DNA of 64,000 nt from SMYC01 sp965197495 (GTDB lineage Bacteria; Acidobacteriota; Vicinamibacteria; Marinacidobacterales; SMYC01): assembly GCA_965197495.1 (NCBI GenBank), contig OZ240210.1:248001-312000 (forward strand), written 5' to 3'. The notes beneath the pieces were generated by a model. The model ran no database searches. It was not told where the DNA came from and was given only the letters and a program-made list of their open reading frames with translations. The first letter of the stretch is position 1, and every line of letters begins with the position of its first letter. Below are positions 36,026-44,174 of this stretch, piece after piece. The position numbers and the translations under genes are program-made.

Positions 36026-36480
36026 TGAACCGCTCCAGGTTTTCCGGAGACTGTTTTAGTTGAGTCTCGCCATCTCTAGCGAGCCTTCCTGCGACCGATA
36101 GTAGTTCATCTCGTACTCGACCGGGGAGACATTTCCAATCGGCTCCAAGAGTCGTTGCGTGTTGTGCCAATGCACCCACTCTAGGGTGGCGAACTCGAAG
36201 TGCTCGAGACCACGCCAGGGCCCGCGTCGACGGGTCACCTCGGTCTTGTAGAGGCCGATGATGGATTCAGCCAAAGCGTTATCGTAGGAATCGCCTCGGC
36301 TTCCGACAGAGGGCTTGATGCCGAACTCGGCGAGCCGCTCGGTGTAACGGATCGAGAAGTACTGTACGCCCCGATCACTGTGATGCACCAACGGATCCTC
36401 GAGGTCGAGTCGACGCTCATGCAGCGCTTGCTCCAATGCATCGAGGGCGATGTCAACGCTCAACGATGTCGCCTGTCCCT
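36026..36480 (-). pseudogene. IS3-family OrfB C-terminal fragment with IS end
   Basis: The fragment reads LVHHSDRGVQYFSIRYTERL, then GSRGDSYDNALAESIIGLYKTEV (last Asp and Glu of the rve core), and WVHWHNTQRLLEPIGNVSPVEYE. It ends at 36056 and is followed by the IS3 end TGAACCGCTCCAGGTTTTCC (36026-36045). The N-terminal half and OrfA are absent beyond 36480. Confidence 0.8.
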
Positions 36481-36483
36481 TCC

Positions 36484-36612
36484 CGTCGTGTCCAAAAATA
36501 CAAACGAACTCTAAGACCCGCGCGCCGGTCCGGCGCCGAGTTCATCTATCATTATCGTGGAGAGCGCAACCATCAAGGGCTTGGCAACGCCTTTGTGTTT
36601 TTGGACACGACG
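36484..36612 (+). repeat. Family C element with integrase C-terminal remnant
   Basis: It is bounded by CGTCGTGTCCAAAAATAC (36484) and its inverse GTGTTTTTGGACACGACG (to 36612). Inside, FIYHYRGERNHQGLGNA is the C-terminus of an integrase-type transposase, so the arms are probably the terminal repeat of that IS with almost all of its interior deleted. Confidence 0.6.
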
Positions 36613-36883
36613 CCAATGCCGAATACTGTCTTCGCACTTCGATCGCCTTTCGCGATCTCTATGCGGACGACCCTCTCGCGGTTGACCGGACGCTGTCCTT
36701 GGCCGAGCGATGCAACTTCTCGCTGAACGAAATCCGCTATCGCTACCCGGCCGAGCGTCTTCCTCAGAGAACGACATCGTCGGAGCACCTCGCCCACTTG
36801 ACGTTCGAAGGTGCCCGGTGGCGCTACCGGGGAGACATTCCCGAAGACACGAGACTGCAGCTCAAAAAAGAGCTGGCTCTCAT
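36613..36883 (+). pseudogene. dnaE2: Internal fragment of error-prone DNA polymerase DnaE2
   Basis: About 90 codons, LRTSIAFRDLYADDPLAVD, RTLSLAERCNFSLNEIRYRY and HLTFEGARWRYRGDIPEDT, match the segment between the PHP and palm regions of DnaE2/ImuC polymerase alpha subunits. Both ends are repeat junctions (family C left, family B right), so the rest of this protein of over 1000 aa is gone here. Confidence 0.65.
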
Positions 36884-37049
36884 GGTGCTTCCGCTATCAA
36901 GTGTTGGTGAGATGACGCTAAAACTTTACGGTGCATTAAGTTACAGCCAAAATAGCGCTCGTGACCTTCGCTTCGCGCTAAATGGAGCGTAAGCGCCTCT
37001 TTTGCAAAGGGATGCGTACACATCACCAACAGTAAGCAGCGCAAGCACC
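36884..37049 (+). repeat. Family B 166-bp non-autonomous repeat, copy 1
   Basis: The ends GGTGCTTCCGC...GTTGGTGA and TCACCAAC...GCGCAAGCACC are inverted. Copy 2 (43666-43831) has exactly the same length. Each contains a 26-codon ORF starting MTLKLYGALSYSQNSARDL and ending ALNGA, then TAAGCGC and TTTTGCAAAGGGAT. It looks like a MITE or a domesticated transposon end. Confidence 0.75.
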
Positions 37050-37210
37050 CTGAACTGGGCTGTTTATCTTCTGTCGTTCCTCCGTCTCAGCGCCACGACA
37101 CCACAGCCCCGCTGACACGCCGAGGCGCTAGCGATCCGGGCACGTCGGTTACCATCCCCGCGTCGTCCGGCATTCACGCCGCGCGACACGCGGCGGTGTG
37201 GTCACGTACG

Positions 37211-37296
37211 CGTCGTGTCCGAAAATACGAACGGAGTCTCATCCAAGACGCCCGCGGCACGCAGGTCTTGAGTTCGTTTGTGTTTTTGGACACGAC
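37211..37296. repeat. Family C 86-bp palindromic element
   Basis: CGTCGTGTCCGAAAATACGA and its inverse (GTTTTTGGACACGACG, to 37296) form arms of about 27 bp around a short centre. It abuts the IS1634 element. 37050-37210 has no supportable gene. Confidence 0.65.
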
Positions 37297-37312
37297 GGGG
37301 GAGACAATACCC

Positions 37313-39324
37313 ACTAGCCCATGTTTACCCTTTAGGAGCACCCTAACGCTCGTAAGTGACTGAATTCAAAGGAACGGGGGTTGAATTTCGCCCAAAACGT
37401 AGAGACAGAGATTGTGCTTTGAGCGCCATTAATACGTTGTAATCGTGGACAATGACATGTAGTATGCGTGAGGACAGGTTATGTTCTTCCGCATCGTTCG
37501 GGCCGCAGGCGGCAAAGGGGTTCAACATGGGTATGTCCGCCTGGTCGAGTCGTATCGGGAGCACGGCAAGCCGAAGCAACGCGTAGTGTGCAACTTGGGG
37601 CGCAAGGATCTCCTAGTTGCCAATCTCGACTCCCTCAATCGGTTGCTTGGGGCCGGTGAACCGGCCGACACCGAGCGAGCAGCCGAGCAGGTCGCGGGGG
37701 CAGACGCGTGGGATTGGGGTCCGATGCTGGTGACGGCGACGCTGTGGCGCGAGTTCGGGCTGGAGCAGATTCTCGACCGGCTCGGGGGCCGCGGCAAGCG
37801 GGACGGAGTGGCGCTAAGCGAGCGAGCTTTGGTGCTGGTCGCCAACCGGCTATGTGCTCCGTCAAGCGAGCACGGTCTGGCGCGCTGGCTCGAGACCGAC
37901 TTCGTCTGCGACCGGCAGGGGCGGCGGTGGGTGCCGCAGTGGCGCGATGATGGGGAACGGCGAGCGAGTCGCTCCCCGCGGGTTCGCGTGGAGTTTCGCC
38001 AACTCAAGCAATGGTACCGAACGCTCGACCAGCTGCATGCCCGCAAAGAACAGATCGAGAAGGAGCTGTTTTTGTGCTTGCGGGATCTGTTTTCGCTTGA
38101 GGTTGACATGGTGTTTTACGACCTGACGTCGACGTACTTCGAAGGTCAAGGCCCTCCGGGGCTCGGCGCCCACGGCTACAGTCGCGACCGCAGACCGCGT
38201 AACCGGCAAGTGCTTATCGGTCTGGTGATGGTGGACGGTTGGCCGATCGCCCACCATGTTTTCGCCGGCAACTGGCGTGACGCGAAAACGGTGCCGCAGG
38301 TGCTCAACGATCTCAACGAACGATTCGGTTTGCACCGCGTGGTTTTTGTCGGCGACCGAGGGATGGTAACGAGCGACAGCCTGGCAGTGGTGCGCTCGCG
38401 CAAGCAGGGCTATCTCGTCGGGCTGCAAAGACGACGGCGCGAGGAGGTCTATCGTTACATCGAGCGCGCCAGCGGAGAGTGGATCGACTGCCCTGGTGGC
38501 ATCACGGTGAGCGAAAAAGCCGAGCCACCTAAGACTCGTGTGCAAGAAGTCCGCTCCGAGCAGTCTGGGGTGCGCATCTTCGTCGTTCACAGCGACGAAA
38601 GGCTCGCCTACGAGCGCGGGCAGAGGCTGCGGGCCATGGGACGTGCCCGTGCGGCATTCGAGGCCCTCGAGCGCCGCGTGCGCGACGGACGATTGAAAGC
38701 CCCCGAGAAAATCGGTGCCGCCGCCGCGCGCATACAGGCACGCCACCACGGTCACCGTTACTACGACTGGGAGTACAAAAACGGTCGCTTCCGCTTCTTC
38801 GAGCACCCCGTCAACCTCAAGCGCGAGCAAGCCTACGAGGGTAAGTACGTTATTCAAACCGAGGAGCAAAACCTCTCTCCGGTCGACGCCGTGCGCCTTT
38901 ACAAGGACCTAAACGAGGTCGAGCGAGCCTTCTCATGCCTTAAGGATGTCATTGAGATGCGTCCCGTTTACCACCAGACCGATGAGCGTGTGGAGGCACA
39001 TCTTTTCGTAGCTACGCTGGCCTTCCTTGTGCATCGGGCTCTTGAGAAAAAGCTCAAGGTCGCCGAACTCGACCTGTCCGCAACCGAGGCACTACAAGCG
39101 CTACGCTCGGTCCGGGTCGTCGACTTACAGCTGGGTTCTGGGCGGACTAAGCGCGTCGTCACGCGCGGCACCGCTCGCGCCAACTCGATCCTGACTGCAC
39201 TCGGCATCGTTGAACGCGACCCGCCAGCCTTCTCCGAGGAGGTGCTGTCAGCGTAGAGACAAACCGCCGATCTCGATCCTTTGTTTTCGATGACTTAGAC
39301 ACCTAAAAGGGAAACATGGGCTAG
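37313..39324 (+). mobile_element. IS1634-family element, intact
   Basis: The inverted ends CTAGCCCATGTTTACCCTTT (37313) and AAAAGGGAAACATGGGCTAG (to 39324) match over more than 20 bp. The transposase is uninterrupted, so this copy could be active. Because CTAG is palindromic at the tips, the target duplication cannot be separated from the ends. Confidence 0.85.
37481..39256 (+). CDS. IS1634-family transposase
   Basis: The 591-aa DDE transposase has VFYDLTSTYFEGQGPP (first Asp), VFVGDRGMVTSD (second Asp) and YVIQTEEQNLSPVDAVRLYK, with EVERAFSCLKDVIEMRPVYH (Glu). MFFRIVRAAGGKG is a typical beginning. It is only distantly related to the IS1634 proteins at 9752 and 59859, so at least two subfamilies coexist. 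Confidence 0.9.
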   Translation: MFFRIVRAAGGKGVQHGYVRLVESYREHGKPKQRVVCNLGRKDLLVANLDSLNRLLGAGEPADTERAAEQVAGADAWDWGPMLVTATLWREFGLEQILDRLGGRGKRDGVALSERALVLVANRLCAPSSEHGLARWLETDFVCDRQGRRWVPQWRDDGERRASRSPRVRVEFRQLKQWYRTLDQLHARKEQIEKELFLCLRDLFSLEVDMVFYDLTSTYFEGQGPPGLGAHGYSRDRRPRNRQVLIGLVMVDGWPIAHHVFAGNWRDAKTVPQVLNDLNERFGLHRVVFVGDRGMVTSDSLAVVRSRKQGYLVGLQRRRREEVYRYIERASGEWIDCPGGITVSEKAEPPKTRVQEVRSEQSGVRIFVVHSDERLAYERGQRLRAMGRARAAFEALERRVRDGRLKAPEKIGAAAARIQARHHGHRYYDWEYKNGRFRFFEHPVNLKREQAYEGKYVIQTEEQNLSPVDAVRLYKDLNEVERAFSCLKDVIEMRPVYHQTDERVEAHLFVATLAFLVHRALEKKLKVAELDLSATEALQALRSVRVVDLQLGSGRTKRVVTRGTARANSILTALGIVERDPPAFSEEVLSA

Positions 39325-39594
39325 CTCTCTGCCACGAGCGTGCCCCGTAGGTCATCGAGGCTCTCGAAGTTCTCCGGCGCAGCGTTGCCTATTCGGAAGC
39401 GAACCAGCCTCTACCCCGGCCCCGGCCGAGACACCGACACCGAACTCTGTTTGTGGGCCGCCGCTCACACGAAGCTGCTGCACGAAGCCTCACGCCTACT
39501 CGACAGACCTACGAGCGCCGCCTCGAGATTGGAACCTGGCGGCGGGGATGACCGGAGGCGATCCCACAAGCGGGATGGCCGTCTGGGTGTGCCA
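39325..39594 (-). other. Short coding remnant beside IS1634, otherwise empty
   Basis: On the minus strand RFRIGNAAPENFESLDDLRG followed by TLVAES reads like the end of a gene and is closed by a TAG lent by the IS1634 tip. It is open for only about 29 codons. The remaining 39425-39594 shows nothing I can assign. Confidence 0.3.
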
Positions 39595-40533
39595 TCACTT
39601 CGGGGCCCTCACTCTGTGTGATATGGATTGCTCCGCGCCTCCGAAGGCCATAGCGAGACCGCCATCAAAGTGAAGCCAGTTTTGGCCAGGCAAGAACACG
39701 TCATTCGGCGAGCAGCCGAGCACCAGAATCTCCCCTGCGCCTTCGGGCTGCTTGATCAACTTGTTCCGAGTCAGTTTCCGGTACAGGTACATAGCAGTCT
39801 CGATCACTATCGCGTGGCTGTATCTCACACCGCAGACCGTGATGTGACTCAGGATGTGAATTTCGCTATCCTTAACAACCCTGAACCTAGTTTTGTCCTC
39901 GTCGCCCGCCGGCAGCATTAGCCGCTCCACGGGTGGGGAGCGGGCCGCTTCTGTGTTAGCCATCACCCTTATGACATCCTTCAGGGTAATCCCCCGGTTG
40001 TTGAAAATCACCAATTGCTGTCCGAGCCACGCATCGCAGTCAGGGCTCGGGCTCGACTGTGACTCGAACAACCCCTCCGGCCTTATCTGCCATGCGTTTT
40101 CGGGCGTCGGTTGACTGAGCCAGTCCGCCATTCCGGGCAACGGCCACTCGACGGCAATACTGAGCCGCTGCAGTCCCATGGGCATGATATGAACGGCCTC
40201 CGGCTCCCCGGTTTTTTCGTTCAGCTTCGTGAATTCCATGCCGCCGCCAGGGATGTTCACTGGGACAAGGGTCAGGGTTCTCCGGTCGCCTGAAATTCGT
40301 CGGAATTTGTCGAATCCGAATCCAGCCGTTCGACAGATTTCGTCGTCCAGCAAGCGGCGGGTCCGATCATCACCGACCACCATCTTCCTCAGAAACATGG
40401 AGCAATGCCGCGCAACGGACGCTACTACATCGCGGGACTCACAAGGCGGCTGGGCGGCTCCATCGATTACCAGTTGGAGGTCAACTATCGCCTCACGGAT
40501 TCTCTCTGCCTTGTCTCTGCGGCCCACGATCAC
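39595..40533 (-). CDS. Unknown 312-aa protein downstream of IS200
   Basis: No domain is recognised. The N-terminal helix KAERIREAIVDLQLVIDG is followed by a beta-rich middle (RRTLTLVPVNIPGGG, LQRLSIAVEWPLPGM). A C-terminal half contains WLGQQLVIFNNRGITLKDVI and ILVLGCSPNDVFLPGQNWLHF. There is no signal peptide or membrane helix. GTG 40533 has GGGAG four bases upstream. IS200 copy 3 begins 13 bp before the start, so transcription must now come from the IS or beyond. Confidence 0.5.
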   Translation of the reverse strand: MIVGRRDKAERIREAIVDLQLVIDGAAQPPCESRDVVASVARHCSMFLRKMVVGDDRTRRLLDDEICRTAGFGFDKFRRISGDRRTLTLVPVNIPGGGMEFTKLNEKTGEPEAVHIMPMGLQRLSIAVEWPLPGMADWLSQPTPENAWQIRPEGLFESQSSPSPDCDAWLGQQLVIFNNRGITLKDVIRVMANTEAARSPPVERLMLPAGDEDKTRFRVVKDSEIHILSHITVCGVRYSHAIVIETAMYLYRKLTRNKLIKQPEGAGEILVLGCSPNDVFLPGQNWLHFDGGLAMAFGGAEQSISHRVRAPK

Positions 40534-40546
40534 GGGGCTCCCTTTG

Positions 40547-41136
40547 ATGTCCCACTCGGGGATGGTTGAAATCCCACGCCTTTAGGCGAAGCCTTTAGGA
40601 GGCTTGGGGTACGATCCCGAGGTGAAAGGATATCGTAAATCATCGCACACGACGTACCAGTTAAACTATCACTTCGTATTTATCACGAAGTACCGCAAGC
40701 CGGCTTTGAGAGGGGATGTAGCGGTTCGTCTCCGGGATCTCATCCGGGAGATCTGTGCTCGGAACCAGATAGAAATACTGAAGGGTCATGTGCGGCCTGA
40801 GCACGTGCACCTGTTGCTGAGCGTGCCGCCGAATTTGTCGCCGAGCCGAGTGATGCAGCTGATCAAGGGTAAGACGTCGAATCGTCTGATGCGCGACTTT
40901 CGGAGGATGCGGAAGGAGTTCTGGGGTCGGCACCTATGGGCACGGGGTTACTTCGTGGTGACGACGGGCAACGTGACGGATGAGGTGATAGCGAAGTATA
41001 TAGAGTTGCAGGGTGCCGTGCCCCAGGACGACGATTCTTTCAAGGTCAGTGAGTAGTGAAACGAGGCAAGGACAAGCCGACTTTAGTCGGCGACGTGAAC
41101 CCATCGCCTTTAGGCGATGGAGCGCACGCGCTCAGT
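40547..41136 (+). mobile_element. IS200/IS605 element, complete copy 3
   Basis: This 590-bp element is nearly identical to 18645-19234, with left-end hairpins and a right-end hairpin CATCGCCTTTAGGCGATG. It is divergent from the gene at 39595-40533 and separated from its start by 13 bp. Confidence 0.9.
40604..41056 (+). CDS. tnpA: IS200/IS605 TnpA transposase
   Basis: The 150-aa Y1-HUH transposase has EHVHLLLS and NVTDEVIAKYIELQG, intact. It differs from the copy at 18702 only at RDFRRMRK. Confidence 0.92.
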   Translation: MGYDPEVKGYRKSSHTTYQLNYHFVFITKYRKPALRGDVAVRLRDLIREICARNQIEILKGHVRPEHVHLLLSVPPNLSPSRVMQLIKGKTSNRLMRDFRRMRKEFWGRHLWARGYFVVTTGNVTDEVIAKYIELQGAVPQDDDSFKVSE

Positions 41137-41269
41137 TGGGACAAACTTTATGGGCTCTATAGGTGGCAGTGAACCTTCGCGATCCGCCATGGGTGCCTCC
41201 CCTTTGTCGCCATGCCACGATTTGCGTGGTTCGCGACCGCTATTTCGAGTGCCTCGGTCGCAAACGCTG

Positions 41270-41402
41270 ACCGCCACTTCGATCACTTCCGCTCGCGGTG
41301 TCCTGATCCTCGGTGGATACGCGGGAGTAACCAATTAATATTGCACAAAGATATTGCTGAACCCCGTCCTGTGCCAAAACTCGGCCCTTTTGAAATAGAC
41401 CG
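41270..41402 (-). pseudogene. Resolvase N-terminal stub next to a family A end
   Basis: Minus-strand ILIGYSRVSTEDQD is the first strand and catalytic Ser of a serine resolvase. It is cut after about 17 residues and preceded by the family A end (CCGTCCTGTGCC, 41364-41402). The adjacency hints that family A ends belong to a resolvase-carrying transposon. 41137-41269 shows nothing. Confidence 0.45.
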
Positions 41403-41586
41403 TAAAGATCGCGAAGCTTGCCCCAATCGTCGAGGGCAAGCTGGACGTGACGAAGATCGAGGCCATCGACTTGATAATCTGGCGCGGGAGTTTCGGACAC
41501 AACGGATTATCTTTGAAACCGCGCGGGAACGTTTACGACCAAATGCAGGAGAGCTGGCGTCGGCAGGCAGAAAGTAGCCGCCCGCG

Positions 41587-41934
41587 TCATTCCGGAAGGC
41601 CGCGTCGTACTCGGTAGCGGCTGACACCGGGGCGCGTTCGCGAGTCCGCGCGGGCTCGGTCCAGCACCTGGCCCCAGTCCTGCTTCCGCTGCGGTCGATC
41701 GTCCACCGTGTGGTCCTCCATCCCCTGGCGATCCGCCGCCGCATCCCATGCCGCTGCCCGGGCACGCCAAGCCCCACGATTCGCCCAGCCCTTCCAAGTG
41801 TTCAGGCTAGGTGAAAGCTCCGCAGCCGCCGCAGCCGCCGCCCGCAACGTACGGCTCGGGCCCATACCACGATAGACGATGAACGCCGCCCACGCCTTCG
41901 CACTCTCACCATCTTGTTGATCCCACATATCCAT
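41587..41934 (-). CDS. Phage-type DNA-packaging/terminase small-subunit-like fragment
   Basis: The first 75 residues, GESAKAWAAFIVYRGMGPSR and LNTWKGWANRGAWRARAAAW, match the short helix-turn-helix proteins found upstream of phage terminases. The C-terminal 40 residues are basic and may be frameshifted. It is the only phage structural-type gene seen, so it is a prophage relic. Confidence 0.45.
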   Translation of the reverse strand: MDMWDQQDGESAKAWAAFIVYRGMGPSRTLRAAAAAAAELSPSLNTWKGWANRGAWRARAAAWDAAADRQGMEDHTVDDRPQRKQDWGQVLDRARADSRTRPGVSRYRVRRGLPE

Positions 41935-42018
41935 GTGGCGAGTATAAGCCCACGCGTCGCGAGCGAGAAGTTAACTTCAGAGGTCATCATCACAAGTCAC
42001 AGGCCCTGACGACGCACC

Positions 42019-42076
42019 CCGTCCTGTGCCAAAACTCGGCCCTCTTGAAATAGACCGCAGATCAGCAGCTTAGACG
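42019..42076. repeat. Family A terminal repeat
   Basis: CCGTCCTGTGCCAAAACTCG, then GCCCTCTTGAAATAGAC and ATCAGCAGCTTAGACG. It is a solo end in the orientation of 50101 and 55357. Confidence 0.7.
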
Positions 42077-42190
42077 CCCTTGGAATCCGCCGACCCTTGG
42101 GCTGCGTGGCGAGCTACGGGCAGTGAACTTCGCACCCGGAAGTCCTTTATTAGACTGGACTTTATCGAGCACAAGAGCGAACGTTCGGTG

Positions 42191-42628
42191 ATGCCGCAGG
42201 ATACAGGGGTTGGGCGGAACGTCGTTCTGGACGGTTTGGACTTCGCCAGCTTACGGCGGGTCTGGGAGCAGGCCTTCGGGGCTGCTCCCCCACGCTCGCT
42301 CTCTCGCGTTTTCATGCGCCGCGTTCTCGTGCACGAACGCCAGTGCCGGACCCATGGCGGGCTTTCGGCCGCAACCCGGCGCGCTCTGGCTGCCATGGCG
42401 AACGGGACGCCAGGCAACGGCGCCGCCGCTCCCGCAGGGTCCGTTTCTGCCGGCACCCATCTCGTCCGCGAGTGGAATGGCCGGACTTACCAGGTCGAGG
42501 TAATCGACAACGGCTATCGGTTCGATGGCAAAACCTATCCGTCCCTCACTACCATCGCAAAGCGAATCACCGGCACCCACTGGTCAGGACCACGCTTTTT
42601 CGGTCTGACGCCCAAGCGCAAGGCCTAA
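42191..42628 (+). CDS. DUF2924 protein
   Basis: The conserved pattern LRRVWEQAFGAAPPRSLSR, GGLSAATRRAL, THLVREWNGRTYQVEVI and ITGTHWSGPRFFGL identifies DUF2924, which pairs with large serine recombinases in prophage-like islands. ATG 42191 is taken as start (145 aa); an upstream in-frame extension is not conserved. The recombinase gene follows after one base. Confidence 0.75.
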   Translation: MPQDTGVGRNVVLDGLDFASLRRVWEQAFGAAPPRSLSRVFMRRVLVHERQCRTHGGLSAATRRALAAMANGTPGNGAAAPAGSVSAGTHLVREWNGRTYQVEVIDNGYRFDGKTYPSLTTIAKRITGTHWSGPRFFGLTPKRKA

Positions 42629-42629
42629 C

Positions 42630-43682
42630 ATGAAGAAGATCCGCTGTGCCATCTATACGCGAAAGAGCGCGGAAGAGGGTCTCGAACAGGAGTTCAACTC
42701 CCTCGATGCGCAGCGAGAAGCCTGCGCCGCGTATGTCGCGAGCCAGAAAGCGGAGGGCTGGGTGCTGCTGCCAGCCGTCTACGCGGACGCGGGGCTCTCG
42801 GGAGGAACCCTGGAGCGCCCGGGCCTGCAGCGCTTGCTCGCCGACATCGACGCAGGTCTCGTCGAGCAGATCGTGGTCTACAAGGTCGACCGGCTGACCC
42901 GTTCCCTCTCCGACTTTGCGAAACTCGTCGAACGGCTCGAGGCGGCCGGCGCGGTTTTCGTCTCGGTGACTCAGTCCTTCAACACCGCGACCAGCATGGG
43001 ACGACTGACGCTGCATATGCTGCTGTCCTTCGCACAATTCGAACGCGAGGTCACGGCCGAGCGGATCCGCGATAAGGTCGCTGCCTCCAAGCGCAAGGGA
43101 CTATGGATGGGCGGCCGCGTACCGCTAGGCTATGAGAAGGACGAGCGCACGCTGCGCATCAACGAGGCTGAGGCCGAAACGGTCCGGACGCTCTATGCGC
43201 TGTACCGGCAGCACGGAACGCTCCGGCAGGTGAAGGCCGACGCGGACCGTCTGAGACTGCGCACCAAGCAACGCTTCGCCGCGGATGGAACCCGGACAGG
43301 CGGGTTGCCGTTCCGTCGCGGACACCTCCACTGCCTGCTGACCAATCCTCTCTACGCCGGCCGCATCCGGCACCAGAGGTGTGTCTACGAGGGCCAGCAT
43401 CCATCGATCATTGCTCCGGAGCTCTGGGACGCGGTCCAGGTGCAGCTGCAGGCAGGGGCTGTCAAACCAAGGAGACGCACGACGAAGGGCCGTGCAGCCC
43501 GTTCCCCACTGGCAGGCAAGCTCTTCGACGAGACCGGGGACCGGCTGACGCCGAGCCACACCAAAAAGAAAACCGGGCAACGGCTCCGCTACTACGTCTC
43601 CCGGCGCCTCATCCAGCACAGTGGCCAAAACGACCTCTCCGGCTGGCGACTGCCCGCCCCGATGCGGTGCTTCCGCCATTAA
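42630..43682 (+). pseudogene. Large serine recombinase, C-terminally truncated
   Basis: CAIYTRKSAEEGLEQEFNSLDAQ carries the catalytic Ser. VYADAGLSGGTLERPGLQ, VVYKVDRLTRSL, LLSFAQFEREVTAERIRDK and the recombinase domain up to PLAGKLFDETGDRLTP follow. The family B repeat at 43666 replaces the zinc ribbon and C-terminal coiled coil (about 200 residues). It is probably inactive or deregulated. Confidence 0.85.
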
Positions 43683-43831
43683 GTGTTGGTGAGATGACGT
43701 TAAGACTTTACCGCACATTAAATTACAGCCATAATAGCGCTCACGACCTTCGCCGCGCGCTAAATGGAGCGTAAGCGCTTTTTCTGCAAAGGGATACGTA
43801 CACATCACCAACAGCAAACAGCGCAAGCACC
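43666..43831 (+). repeat. Family B 166-bp repeat, copy 2
   Basis: Same ends and length as 36884-37049, with an internal ORF MTLRLYRTLNYSHNSAHDL...ALNGA. It truncates the recombinase gene. Confidence 0.75.
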
Positions 43832-43835
43832 GGCA

Positions 43836-43940
43836 GAGATGAGAGCGGGAACCAACGACGAAATCATGCAGGCATAGTGCTGGCAGACCGGAGACTAATC
43901 AAGTTCGGGGCGCGCGGATGAATAAATAGAAGGCACAGGC
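43836..43940 (-). pseudogene. Integrase-type IS outer end
   Basis: This is the minus-strand start (ATG at 43867) of the family at 24080 with only about ten codons, and its outer end GGATGAATAAATAGAAGGCA (43917-43936). Confidence 0.6.
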
Positions 43941-43970
43941 TGATAGAAGGCTGGGACACTTGCCCCAGCG

Positions 43971-44174
43971 GTGAACGCGGCAGGTCCGCTCTATGCCGGT
44001 GACGGATTCTCAGAGGCCAGGACGGCGCCCCCGAGCGACGCGCTAGAGGGACTCCAGATCCGCGTCCGCATCCCCCTCGAACCGGTCGTCAGATCCCACG
44101 GCGAACACGGCGTCCCCGGTCCAATTGCCAGACAGTCGCGGCCGGCCTGCAGAAAGATTCGAGAAAAACCGTGA
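43971..44174 (+). pseudogene. 3' fragment of the gene upstream of the PLD pair
   Basis: The frame LYAGDGFSEARTAPPSDALE through LQIRVRIPLEPVV to PACRKIREKP ends with a TGA that overlaps the GTG of the next gene by four bases, as true operon partners do. Its start is lost at the integrase-IS junction. Not recognised. Confidence 0.4.

Noticed and set aside
37862..38869. A 335-aa minus-strand ORF within IS1634
   Set aside because: It is a shadow of the transposase; composition is His/Val-rich, typical of antisense GC-rich frames.
41403..41640. Plus-strand reading IVEGKLDVTKIEAIDLIIWR as a gene end
   Set aside because: It looks codon-like, but there is no start, family or neighbour support, and it overlaps the clearer phage-like minus-strand gene.
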